Source of the DNA: Prevotellaceae bacterium
Lineage (GTDB): Bacteria; Bacteroidota; Bacteroidia; Bacteroidales; UBA932
Reading direction: 5' to 3'
Length of the DNA stretch: 14,071 bases
Assembly (NCBI GenBank): GCA_031259645.1
Contig: JAIRLC010000005.1
Location: 1-14,071, forward strand
Positions within the stretch are counted from its first letter, which is position 1. Each line of letters starts with the position of its first letter. Both the position numbers and the translations under genes were made by a program. Positions 7,551-14,051 of the stretch are shown here, piece after piece. The notes under the pieces are model-generated. The model was not told the origin of the DNA. It worked only from the letters and a program-made list of their open reading frames with translations, and searched no databases.

Positions 7551-7952
7551 ATGGACCTTATTAAGATTGCAGAACAGGCCTTTGCCGGAGAACAAAAAAC
7601 ATTCCCCGTATTTAAAGCAGGCGATACGATTACCGTAACTTACCGCATCAAGGAAGAAAACAAAGAACGTTTGCAAAAATTCCGCGGGGTGTGTATCCAG
7701 CGTAAAGGTACCGGCTCGACCCAAACGTTTACGGTGCGTAAAGTGTCTAGCAGCATAGGCGTAGAACGTATTTTCCCCATTACTTCTCCGTTTATTGAAA
7801 GTATTGAATTGAACAAGTCGGGTAAAGTGCGCCGTGCGCGTATCTTTTATCTTCGTAACCTTACCGGAAAGAAGGCCCGCATTAAAGAAAAGAAGAGGAA
7901 TTTTATAGCGGATGTGCTCAATACCGAAGAGGCGGGCAGTAAAAGCGAATAA
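7551..7952 (+). CDS. rplS: 50S ribosomal protein L19
   Basis: L19 sits at the 30S-50S interface of the ribosome. Starting at MDLIKIAEQAF the protein has 133 residues. Recognisable family blocks are FKAGDTITVTYRI, ERLQKFRGVCI, FTVRKVSSSIGVERIFPI, SPFIESIELNKSGKVRRARI and YLRNLTGKKARIKEK; the C-terminal acidic/serine tail (NTEEAGSKSE) is variable in the phylum. An ATG three codons earlier (7542, adding MIE) is possible; I chose 7551 because Bacteroidota L19 proteins begin MDLIKIAE or similar. In E. coli rplS follows trmD; here it stands apart, with its own strong promoter and a tRNA directly behind it. Confidence 0.97.
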   Translation: MDLIKIAEQAFAGEQKTFPVFKAGDTITVTYRIKEENKERLQKFRGVCIQRKGTGSTQTFTVRKVSSSIGVERIFPITSPFIESIELNKSGKVRRARIFYLRNLTGKKARIKEKKRNFIADVLNTEEAGSKSE

Positions 7953-7966
7953 ATCCTTGCTTAAAA

Positions 7967-8040
7967 GGCCCCGTAGCTCAACTGAATAGAGCATCTGACT
8001 ACGGATCAGAAGGTTACAGGTTTGAATCCTGTCGGGGTCA
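7967..8040 (+). tRNA. tRNA-Arg (anticodon ACG)
   Basis: A 74-base cloverleaf. The acceptor GGCCCCG (7967-7973) pairs with CGGGGTC (8033-8039, one G-U), and A8040 is the discriminator base. The D arm is GCTC...GAGC. The anticodon stem CTGA/TCAG encloses loop CTACGGA with anticodon ACG, read as inosine-CG for CGU/CGC/CGA. The T arm carries GGTTTGAATCC. CCA is not encoded. It starts 14 bases after the rplS stop with no promoter between, so it is probably processed from the rplS transcript. Confidence 0.96.
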
Positions 8041-8052
8041 CAAATAAGACGA

Positions 8053-8088
8053 AATAAACTGCTTACATATTAGCGGTTTATTTTTTTT
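8053..8088 (+). terminator. Intrinsic terminator after rplS-tRNA-Arg
   Basis: An 11-bp stem (8053-8063 AATAAACTGCT with 8072-8082, one G-U pair), an 8-base loop and eight T residues (8081-8088), 12 bases after the tRNA. It should end the rplS-tRNA transcript before the antiporter gene. Confidence 0.85.
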
Positions 8089-8108
8089 ACATCAGTTATG
8101 GAGATGCT

Positions 8109-9383
8109 ATGTTAGAACTAATTATTGTTACGGTTTTTATTTGTGGCTATTTAGCCATTGCGTTCGAGCATCCGTTGAAAATCAATAAAGCGGCGTCCGC
8201 ATTATTGACGTGTGTCATTTGCTGGAGCATTTATTCTTTTTCTATCGTTGACAAAGACATGGTGTCGGAGGTACTGCTCGGTAACATGAGCGAGATATTG
8301 GGTATCCTCATCTTCCTGCTGGGCGCCATGAGCATCGTGGAGGCCATTGATTCGTACGACGGATTCCGCATTATTACCGACCGTATTAAAACCACCAACA
8401 AGCGCAAGTTATTATGGACGGTGAGCCTGATCACCTTCTTCCTGTCGGCGGTACTGGACAACCTCACCACCACAATTGTACTTATTTCATTGTTGCGGAA
8501 ATTAGTGGCTAAACAACGTACCCGCTTAATTATGGCCGGTATGATTATCATTTCGGCGAATGCCGGCGGGGCATGGACGGTAATCGGCGACCTCACCACC
8601 ACCATGCTGTGGATCGGGAAACAAATCACAGCCGTTGAAATTATGCATAAACTTTTCCTTCCCAGTTTGGTCTGTATGCTCATCCCGTTAATTCTACTGA
8701 CCATTACGGCTAAGGGAAACGTGAGGACGCCACCGTTGAAAAACATCAGCGTTACGCAGGCGGTTACCGTAAAGGAACGCAATACCATTTTTTTCCTTGG
8801 CATCGGGGCGTTGCTTTTTGTCCCGGTGTTTAAAAGCGTCACCCATCTTCCGCCTTTCATGGGAATATTATTTGGCCTGAGTGTGATGTGGATCTTCATG
8901 GAATATGTATCGCACAAACGGCCTTCCAACGAACAATATCGTTATGCCATGCTGCATGCCATACGTCGTGTGGACATGTCGAGCGTGTTCTTCTTTATGG
9001 GCATCCTGCTTTGCATCACCACGCTGGAAGAAATCGGCACACTTGATAAAGTGACGCACTGGTTAGACCATACCGTAAAAAATCACAATATTATCATTAT
9101 GCTTATTGGCGTGTTGTCGGCCATTGTGGATAATGTCCCTCTGGTGGCGGCGACACAAGCCATGTATGACTTCCCCACCGACCATGCTTTTTGGGATTTT
9201 ATTGCCTATTGCGCCGGCACCGGCGGCTCCATGCTGATTATCGGCTCTGCAGCGGGCGTAGCCGCCATGGGCATAGAGAAAATCGACTTTATCTGGTATT
9301 TGCGAAATATCAGTTGGCTGGCATTTTGCGGGTTTATCAGCGGCGCATTGGTGTATTTGTTACAAAGCGTTTTGGCTGGATAA
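8109..9383 (+). CDS. nhaD: NhaD-type Na+/H+ antiporter
   Basis: An inner-membrane antiporter of the ion-transporter superfamily that exports Na+ (or Li+) in exchange for protons. It has 424 residues and about 11-13 hydrophobic segments. The two family half-repeats are visible: FLSAVLDNLTTTIVLIS (111-127) with NAGGAWTVIGDLTTTMLWIG (151-170), and VLSAIVDNVPLVAA (335-348) with GTGGSMLIIGSAAG (370-383). The paired Asp-Asn sites (D117/N118 and D341/N342) are the probable ion-binding residues. A GGAG at 8100-8103 lies 5 bases before the ATG, an unusually good Shine-Dalgarno for this phylum. An in-frame-limited ATG at 8098 opens only a 5-codon frame (MEMLC). No promoter is recognisable after the tRNA terminator, so how it is transcribed is unclear. 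Confidence 0.92.
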   Translation: MLELIIVTVFICGYLAIAFEHPLKINKAASALLTCVICWSIYSFSIVDKDMVSEVLLGNMSEILGILIFLLGAMSIVEAIDSYDGFRIITDRIKTTNKRKLLWTVSLITFFLSAVLDNLTTTIVLISLLRKLVAKQRTRLIMAGMIIISANAGGAWTVIGDLTTTMLWIGKQITAVEIMHKLFLPSLVCMLIPLILLTITAKGNVRTPPLKNISVTQAVTVKERNTIFFLGIGALLFVPVFKSVTHLPPFMGILFGLSVMWIFMEYVSHKRPSNEQYRYAMLHAIRRVDMSSVFFFMGILLCITTLEEIGTLDKVTHWLDHTVKNHNIIIMLIGVLSAIVDNVPLVAATQAMYDFPTDHAFWDFIAYCAGTGGSMLIIGSAAGVAAMGIEKIDFIWYLRNISWLAFCGFISGALVYLLQSVLAG

Positions 9384-9408
9384 GATTAGATTTGTTTGTT
9401 TTAGTCCA

Positions 9409-9510
9409 TTAATTTATAGATGAGGGGGATTTTTTATCGTCGATAAATGCATAAATGATTCCTCCTATCCCAAACAGTCCGGCCATGCCGAATAAAATCA
9501 ATAAAGCCAT
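9409..9510 (-). CDS. 33-residue single-helix membrane peptide
   Basis: The protein begins MALLILFGMAGLFGIGGIIY and continues AFIDDKKSPSSIN. It is one hydrophobic, glycine-rich helix (about residues 2-22) followed by a short charged, Ser-rich tail. Its ATG (complement of 9508-9510) comes 2 bases after the stop of the DUF6722-like gene, so the two are almost certainly translated from one message. GGXXXG-like spacing (GMAGLFGIGG) suggests helix-helix packing. I know of similar peptides beside such genes in Bacteroidales only by impression, so function is unknown. It points toward nhaD, with 25 bases between the two stops. Confidence 0.55.
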   Translation of the reverse strand: MALLILFGMAGLFGIGGIIYAFIDDKKSPSSIN

Positions 9511-9512
9511 AA

Positions 9513-9689
9513 TTATTTACTTTTTTTGATTAACACAAAACCCGCTATAGCCAATATCGCCACTACCGTACCTCCAAAAAGTATTATCCAGAATAACGAT
9601 ACGCTTTCTTTCATTATTGCAGAAATTATCGCTCCGCCGAATACGAGCTTAGACAAGTCAAGGTAATACTTTCCTAAATGTTCTTTCAT
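9513..9689 (-). CDS. Small two-helix membrane protein, DUF6722-like
   Basis: A 58-residue protein. The N-terminus MKEHLGKYYLDLSKLVFGGA, an early helix through ~residue 24 (AIISAIMKES), a second hydrophobic helix (~28-53) and a basic end (LIKKSK) match what I recall of the DUF6722 family of short Bacteroidota membrane proteins; that name is from memory. An ATG six codons upstream (9707) is rejected because the -7 box of its promoter (9697-9704) lies over it. The predicted transcription start falls at or within a few bases of the ATG at 9689, so the message is nearly leaderless. It is followed 2 bases later by the 33-residue peptide. Confidence 0.7.
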   Translation of the reverse strand: MKEHLGKYYLDLSKLVFGGAIISAIMKESVSLFWIILFGGTVVAILAIAGFVLIKKSK

Positions 9690-9696
9690 TACTATA

Positions 9697-9727
9697 CAAA
9701 GGTACAATAATTTTTTTAATGTACAAG
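9697..9727 (-). promoter_or_regulatory. Promoter of the tiny membrane-protein operon
   Basis: On the minus strand, CTTG (9727-9724), 19 bases, then TACCTTTG (9704-9697). The box ends 7 bases before the ATG at 9689. Confidence 0.75.
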
Positions 9728-9757
9728 TTTACCCACACAAAATCCAGCCGGCTCTTT

Positions 9758-10606
9758 TTATGCCGAACAGGCCGTAAACCAGTGGGTGATTTTCTTGTTG
9801 TAGCGTTCCGAAACGGGAATATCCGGCACACGGTCAATGCCGAATTCCATGTAAATGCCGTCCTTCTGCCGGCGAATGACTTTCACTGCTTCCAAGTTTA
9901 CAATATATGACCGGTGGCTGCGAATTACATTCGTGTTGGCCAAGTTTTTTTCCATATTCTTTAACGAATTTCGTACCACCAATTTTGTGGGCGCCTCCTT
10001 GTTCAGGTACCAAATTTCCACATAATTGTCGGCCGACTCAATGTAGAGCAGGTTTTCTTTGGTTACCGACAGGCGCAACTCTCCTTTTTCATCATGAAAG
10101 GAATAGATGCTTTGCTTGCCGGCGGTTACCAATCGTTCTTCTTCTATTTGGCTTAGTTTTTTTTCTTTATCCTTGTAGGCAAAATACAAATGCAACACCG
10201 CATAAGGCAATAGTAACACCAAAGAAGTGTTGATTAATGATTCCCTGAATATTCCCAAATAGTCGCGTTCCGGATTTAAGTAGGCCGTATAAATAGTGAA
10301 AAATAACGCCATAGAAAATATTTCCAGCACTACCCAAAGTATGTAAACCCCAAGCCCTATTTCGTGCTTCCGCCCCCAATAATACATCGCCATACGGCTG
10401 ATTACCACCACCAGCACGCCGGTTAAAATAACAAGGCTGGAATAGATCAGATAGTTGAATTCCGACACATTGTACCAGTAAAAAGAACTGCGAGGTTTAT
10501 AAATATTGATAAAAATCAAGGCAAACAACGCGGTAAAAACAACCAACCTGATCATATTTGTTTTTGCATACACGTAAGTGGGTATTTTTTGTTCGAATAT
10601 ATTCAT
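9758..10606 (-). CDS. Membrane-anchored LytTR-family transcriptional regulator
   Basis: A 282-residue protein with four membrane helices (about 18-36, 52-74, 84-108, 126-144), a charged linker likely to be coiled (145-160), then a C-terminal LytTR DNA-binding domain (~165-272). LytTR hallmarks are LLYIESADNYVEIWY (186-200), LVVRNSLKNMEKNL (209-222), VIRSHRSYIVNL (227-238) and IPVSERY (263-269). It has no receiver domain, so it is not a classical response regulator; the membrane part may sense the signal directly. Target and signal are unknown. The frame can be extended upstream to 10714, but this crosses the predicted promoter (10630-10637) and the end of the ComEA-like gene; the start at 10606 is preceded by AGAAGG and fits the protein's membrane topology. 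Confidence 0.88.
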   Translation of the reverse strand: MNIFEQKIPTYVYAKTNMIRLVVFTALFALIFINIYKPRSSFYWYNVSEFNYLIYSSLVILTGVLVVVISRMAMYYWGRKHEIGLGVYILWVVLEIFSMALFFTIYTAYLNPERDYLGIFRESLINTSLVLLLPYAVLHLYFAYKDKEKKLSQIEEERLVTAGKQSIYSFHDEKGELRLSVTKENLLYIESADNYVEIWYLNKEAPTKLVVRNSLKNMEKNLANTNVIRSHRSYIVNLEAVKVIRRQKDGIYMEFGIDRVPDIPVSERYNKKITHWFTACSA

Positions 10607-10629
10607 CCTTCTTGTTGTTAATTCCGGGG

Positions 10630-10637
10630 CAAATATA
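10630..10637 (-). promoter_or_regulatory. -7 box TATATTTG of the LytTR gene
   Basis: Minus-strand match to TAnnTTTG, 23 bases before the ATG at 10606. No clear TTTG element at -33. It separates this gene from the ComEA-like gene, whose stop is at 10674. Confidence 0.6.
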
Positions 10638-10673
10638 CGAAAAATCTTGCTACCATAATTTATGAGGATGGCT

Positions 10674-11384
10674 CTATGGCTCACAGTAGGGCTTGAGCCG
10701 TTGTGCCGCGTCATCGTTTAATATGTTGTTTTCTGCCAAAGCGCGGAGTGTGCAGGCCTGTGCCCCTTGTGTAGTGCGGAAATGAACGATGCCGCGTGCG
10801 GCATAATAGCCAATGTAAGGATGTTGTCGTAAGGTTTGCTCATCGGCAGTAGCAAGATCAATTTTGATAATCTTGGTGGTGTCGAGGGAGAGTTGCGGTA
10901 TCCATTGCGCCAAGCGTTCAGGGTCGATGCCTCGAAGGTCAAGCAGTTGCTGGATGTGTGCATAGCCGCCCAACCGTTCGCGGTAGGTCACAATGCTGCG
11001 GGCAAAATAAGCGCCGATGCCGCGGACAAGACGGAGCGCGGTAGTGTCGGCTGTGTTTAGTTCAATAACAGGTTTGCTAAGATTGTCGCGGGTAAAAGGA
11101 GTGTAAGTCTGTGGTGCAGCGGGTATATTGGCCGTTTTTGGTGTGGGCGAAGTGCGGGTTTGCCTTGTAACTGCTGCGTGTGGCGCAGGAGATGAGGGCT
11201 GGTCGGATGGTATTGTGAGGCTGTCAATACGGCGTATAATGGAGTCATAGTGAAAAGCGCCGGCAGCGGGTGGGGAAAAGAATTGAGGTGCAAGGAGCAC
11301 CGTAAGCACCAATATAAATAACAATACTAATCCTAATTGTTCATTGCGTGAGAAGCGCAAGAAAATAGTAAGAAATTTTTTCAT
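10674..11384 (-). CDS. ComEA-like helix-hairpin-helix protein
   Basis: A 236-residue protein. There is one membrane helix near 16-33, then a Pro/Thr/Ser-rich linker (~36-100). Two helix-hairpin-helix units follow: VIELNTADTTALRLVRGIG then AYFARSIVTYRERLGGY (106-141), and IDLATADEQTLRQHPYIG then YYAARGIVHFR (175-203). This is the architecture of ComEA-type proteins, anchored in the membrane with the DNA-binding part outside the cytoplasm. ComEA binds incoming DNA during transformation in other bacteria; whether this one serves uptake is not shown, and such genes are widespread in the phylum. The second unit has HPYIG where the usual motif is LPGIG. Its ATG overlaps the stop of the ORF6N gene (ATGA), so translation is probably coupled. 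Confidence 0.85.
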   Translation of the reverse strand: MKKFLTIFLRFSRNEQLGLVLLFILVLTVLLAPQFFSPPAAGAFHYDSIIRRIDSLTIPSDQPSSPAPHAAVTRQTRTSPTPKTANIPAAPQTYTPFTRDNLSKPVIELNTADTTALRLVRGIGAYFARSIVTYRERLGGYAHIQQLLDLRGIDPERLAQWIPQLSLDTTKIIKIDLATADEQTLRQHPYIGYYAARGIVHFRTTQGAQACTLRALAENNILNDDAAQRLKPYCEP

Positions 11385-11926
11385 TGTGACTTTTGCTTTG
11401 ACGCCTGAGTAATAAAGCCAATGGGTTTTCGTGGCGGAGGACTGGGCGTACTTAATATTTTTGTAAGTGCCGCATATACTTCGCTGAACTGGGCATCTGT
11501 GCTTTCTTCCAATTCCTCAATCCGCTTTAATAATTCGTTATATCCGGTAGCCATCTGTCGTAAAAGGACAAAAGCACGCATAATAGCTATGTTGACTGTT
11601 ATTGCTGTGGGGCTTCTGAGCACGGATGATAACATGGCCACACCCTGTTCCGTAAAGGCAAATGGCTTGTAACGGGAGCCGCCTTTAGTGGGCTCGTTTG
11701 AGGTCACAATTTGTGACCTCAAACTGTTTTTCAATGAGTTGTCTTCATTTTCGCTAAGTTCAAACATGAAATCGGGAGGAAAACGATCAATGTTACGCCT
11801 CACCGCTTGTTTTAAAACTTTGGTTTCAACTTGATAAAGTTCAGCAAGGTCACTGTCTAACATAATACGGCAACTTCTGACTTCATAAATCTTATTCTGA
11901 ATAATTTGCAGGTCTGTAGAACTCAT
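11381..11926 (-). CDS. ORF6N-domain protein
   Basis: A 181-residue protein with a full ORF6N domain (~7-125): IYEVRSCRIMLDSDLAELYQ, VLKQAVRRNIDRFPPDFMFEL (38-58), YKPFAFTEQGVAMLSSVLRS (86-105) and IMRAF (115-119). A probable coiled coil follows (~128-158) and then a Pro-rich, basic tail. ORF6N is a domain of phage and bacterial proteins thought to bind DNA; its cellular role is not established. It has a strong promoter whose upstream element overlaps the rsmI stop codon, and it overlaps the ComEA-like gene by 4 bases. A 14-bp-arm perfect palindrome lies within codons 68-77. Because ORF6N genes are typical of phages and mobile DNA, this may be an acquired gene now settled in the operon. Confidence 0.9.
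   Translation of the reverse strand: MSSTDLQIIQNKIYEVRSCRIMLDSDLAELYQVETKVLKQAVRRNIDRFPPDFMFELSENEDNSLKNSLRSQIVTSNEPTKGGSRYKPFAFTEQGVAMLSSVLRSPTAITVNIAIMRAFVLLRQMATGYNELLKRIEELEESTDAQFSEVYAALTKILSTPSPPPRKPIGFITQASKQKSQ
11696..11724. repeat. 29-base perfect palindrome inside the ORF6N gene
   Basis: GTTTGAGGTCACAA (11696-11709), one central base, then its exact reverse complement TTGTGACCTCAAAC (11711-11724). On the minus strand it covers codons 68-77, encoding SLRSQIVTSN. A stem this long could be a binding site for a dimeric protein, an mRNA hairpin, or a by-product of the protein motif. Confidence 0.85.
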
Positions 11927-11966
11927 TTTATCTGTGGTTATGGATCAACAAGAGTGGTATATCCTA

Positions 11967-11997
11967 CAAAGGTAAGAATCTTTTTTGTAACCTCAAA
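11967..11997 (-). promoter_or_regulatory. Ideal promoter of the ORF6N-ComEA operon
   Basis: Minus strand TTTG (11997-11994), exactly 19 bases, TACCTTTG (11974-11967). The TTTG overlaps the rsmI stop codon (11995-11993). Transcription should start near 11960, about 34 bases before the ATG at 11926. Confidence 0.8.
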
Positions 11998-12667
11998 ATT
12001 TTTTCCCGGCCACAGTAATCACAACTTCTCCCTTTGGATTGGTATAGCTGTAATATACAATTAGTTCGGCAAGCGTGCCGTGCCGGTTTTCTTCATGTAA
12101 CTTACTGAGTTCGCGTGACACGCAGGCTTGGCGTTCCGGTTCGAAAACAGCAGCCAGTTGTGTGAGTGTTTTTACTAAGCGGAAGGGGGATTCGTAAAAT
12201 ACCATCGTACGTTCTTCCTTGCTAAGTTCGGCCAAACGGGTTTGCCGTCCTTTTTTTTGTGGGAGAAACCCTTCAAAACAGAACCGGTCGCAGGGCAATC
12301 CCGAATTGATTAATGCGGGAATAAGCGCCGAAGCGCCGGGCAGACATTCCACTTCAACCCCTTGGGCAATGCAGGTGCGCACCAGCAGAAACCCCGGATC
12401 GGAAATGCCGGGCGTTCCGGCGTCGCTGATAAGCGCTATATTGCTGCCGGCGGCAATACGGCCGGCAAGTTCGGCTACGGTGCGGTGTTCATTAAATTTG
12501 TGATGGGATAACAAGCGGGTGGTAATGTCATATTTTTTGAACAGTACGGACGACGTGCGGGTATCTTCGGCTAATACCAAATCAACCTCTTTTAGAATCC
12601 GAAGCGCCCGGAATGTAATGTCCTCCAAATTGCCGATAGGCGTAGGTACAACGTATAACTTCGCCAT
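11993..12667 (-). CDS. rsmI: 16S rRNA (cytidine1402-2'-O)-methyltransferase RsmI
   Basis: RsmI methylates the 2'-OH of C1402 in 16S rRNA using S-adenosylmethionine, tuning the decoding site. It belongs to the tetrapyrrole-methylase fold. Motifs are VVPTPIGNLEDITFRA (6-21), LAEDTR (32-37), ISDAGTPGISDPG (80-92), CLPGASALIPALINSGLP (108-125), FEGFLP (131-136), YESPFRL (158-164) and ELSKLHEE (186-193). At 224 residues it is shorter than the E. coli enzyme (286), lacking the C-terminal extension; the catalytic part is complete, ending GEVVITVAG. It begins 12 bases after the stop of the coiled-coil gene and is probably co-transcribed with it. Confidence 0.96.
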   Translation of the reverse strand: MAKLYVVPTPIGNLEDITFRALRILKEVDLVLAEDTRTSSVLFKKYDITTRLLSHHKFNEHRTVAELAGRIAAGSNIALISDAGTPGISDPGFLLVRTCIAQGVEVECLPGASALIPALINSGLPCDRFCFEGFLPQKKGRQTRLAELSKEERTMVFYESPFRLVKTLTQLAAVFEPERQACVSRELSKLHEENRHGTLAELIVYYSYTNPKGEVVITVAGKKF

Positions 12668-12679
12668 AACCGGTTGTTT

Positions 12680-13414
12680 TTATAAATAGCGGCGTTGAAC
12701 TATAGACAAGAAAAGTTGGGCAGGCTCGGCGGTGTCGTCCCAATTTTTTACCACAGTTTGAATATAATTTTTTGCATCCTCCAAGTTGTTCATCGTGTTC
12801 AACTTGTTTACTGTTTGAGAAAAAAGCGTGGCATCGCCGTCAAACAATTCCCTGATAAACAGGAAACGGTCGTTAATCGCTATTGCTTTTGCAATGTCGT
12901 GAATGGGCTGTCGTATCGTGATAGCCGGCTCGGATTTGGCAATTGTGTCATTGATGGAAGTTTGCGCTTCAAATTGATCAACTATTGTAGTAGTATTCGC
13001 CGGCTTTTTTATTGTTTTTTTACCTGTGGCCGGAAACTCTTTCTTTGCAGGAATTTTAGTTGTCGTTTCTTGCCCTCTGCCGCTATTCAATGTGATTTTA
13101 TCATTCGCCGCAGGTTTCAAACCATCTATTTTTTTGAATAGTTCTTCCTCTAATTCACGTAATATCTCTTTTCGTTTTGCGTCCAGATTTTCCTTGGTTG
13201 TTTGTAGAAAATCAATCAATTGCGCTTTTTCTTCTTGTAATTCCTCTATTTCAGCTACTAATTTCTCCTTTTCGTGAGATAGTGCTGAGATTTTTTCTTG
13301 TAATTTTCCTGTTTCTTCTATCGCGCCGTTTGCTAATGTCGTGGCATTATGCAGGGTTTTCGTGATTTCGGAAAGGGTGGTGGCTAATTTGTTAATATCT
13401 TCTTTCGTTACCAT
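12680..13414 (-). CDS. Coiled-coil protein of unknown function in the rsmI operon
   Basis: A 244-residue protein with no named family that I can assign. Residues ~5-95 are a strong coiled coil with heptad-like Leu/Ile spacing ([18 protein letters not shown]). Residues ~100-150 are a low-complexity Lys/Thr/Pro/Asn linker. Residues ~150-244 form a compact, probably helical C-terminal domain with [15 protein letters not shown] (180-194), [14 protein letters not shown] (205-218) and NWDD...[11 protein letters not shown] recall the [15 protein letters not shown] segment from uncharacterised Bacteroidota proteins, including others beside rsmI and tdk, but this is memory rather than a search. There is no signal peptide or membrane helix, so it is cytoplasmic. 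It heads the operon with rsmI and is divergent from tdk. Confidence 0.75.
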   Translation of the reverse strand: MVTKEDINKLATTLSEITKTLHNATTLANGAIEETGKLQEKISALSHEKEKLVAEIEELQEEKAQLIDFLQTTKENLDAKRKEILRELEEELFKKIDGLKPAANDKITLNSGRGQETTTKIPAKKEFPATGKKTIKKPANTTTIVDQFEAQTSINDTIAKSEPAITIRQPIHDIAKAIAINDRFLFIRELFDGDATLFSQTVNKLNTMNNLEDAKNYIQTVVKNWDDTAEPAQLFLSIVQRRYL

Positions 13415-13427
13415 GGTGATATTTTTT

Positions 13428-13435
13428 TATCTTTG
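13428..13435 (+). promoter_or_regulatory. -7 box TATCTTTG of the tdk promoter
   Basis: Exact TAnnTTTG; the upstream element is poor (TTTCG at 13403-13407). The start is expected near 13442, about 40 bases before the tdk ATG. It faces the minus-strand promoter at 13460-13467. Confidence 0.65.
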
Positions 13436-13459
13436 TAAAATACAATTTACTTCGAGGGA

Positions 13460-13467
13460 CAAATATA
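13460..13467 (-). promoter_or_regulatory. -7 box TATATTTG of the coiled-coil/rsmI operon
   Basis: Minus-strand TAnnTTTG match, 45 bases before the ATG at 13414. Expected start near 13453, inside the predicted tdk leader. No clear TTTG at -33. Confidence 0.6.
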
Positions 13468-13481
13468 CATTTTTTTTATTA

Positions 13482-14051
13482 ATGTTTTTAGAAAATGCAA
13501 AAAATCCTGGTTGGATTGAAGTGATATGCGGTTCGATGTTCTCTGGAAAAACAGAAGAACTCATCCGCAGGCTAAGAAGGGCCAAGTTTGCCAACCAAAG
13601 GGTAGAGATTTTTAAACCGATTCTTGACGTGCGCTACTCCGAAACAGAAGTGGTGTCGCACGACGACCATACCATACGTTCTACACCGGTAGAGTCGTCT
13701 GGGAGTATTTTGCTGCTCACCGGCGAAGTGGAGGTGGTGGGCATTGATGAAGCACAATTTTTTGACAATCACTTGGTTGATGTTTGTAAGGAGTTGGCCG
13801 ACAGTGGCGTTAGGGTGATTGTGGCAGGACTGGACATGGACTATTTGGGCAAACCTTTCGGCCCTATGCCGCATTTAATGGCTATGGCCGAGTACGTCAC
13901 CAAAGTACATGCTATTTGTGTCCGTTGCGGCAACTTGGCGCATCATTCGCACCGTTTGACGGATAATAACAAATTGGTCGTGCTGGGCGAGAAAGACACC
14001 TATGAACCGCTTTGCCGGCATTGCTTTAATAAAATGATGGAGGCGCTGTAG
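13482..14051 (+). CDS. tdk: Thymidine kinase, TK1 type
   Basis: Salvage enzyme that phosphorylates thymidine to dTMP with ATP in the cytoplasm. It has 189 residues. Features are the P-loop GSMFSGKT (17-24), HDDH with R66 (60-66), the Walker B-like VGIDEAQFF (86-94) with E90 as catalytic base, [15 protein letters not shown] (115-129), a structural zinc site (C146, C149, C178, C181), and the lasso region before [17 protein letters not shown]. The usual A-x-Y-T-x-R of that region reads AHHSHR here, a mild change. The start at 13482 ([18 protein letters not shown]) follows the promoter; a longer frame back to 13341 crosses it and the divergent gene and is rejected. No terminator is visible in the 20 bases left. 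Confidence 0.96.
   Translation: MFLENAKNPGWIEVICGSMFSGKTEELIRRLRRAKFANQRVEIFKPILDVRYSETEVVSHDDHTIRSTPVESSGSILLLTGEVEVVGIDEAQFFDNHLVDVCKELADSGVRVIVAGLDMDYLGKPFGPMPHLMAMAEYVTKVHAICVRCGNLAHHSHRLTDNNKLVVLGEKDTYEPLCRHCFNKMMEAL

Noticed and set aside
8098..8115. Five-codon upstream frame (MEMLC) overlapping the nhaD start as a regulatory leader peptide
   Set aside because: Too short, and likely just the GGAG ribosome-binding region; no attenuator structure is seen with it.
10607..10714. Longer N-terminus for the LytTR protein
   Set aside because: It overlaps the end of the ComEA-like gene and the predicted promoter; the added residues resemble nothing and precede the natural membrane topology.
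13341..13481. Longer N-terminus for thymidine kinase
   Set aside because: It runs across the divergent gene and both promoters; TK1 proteins begin close to the WIEVICGS segment.
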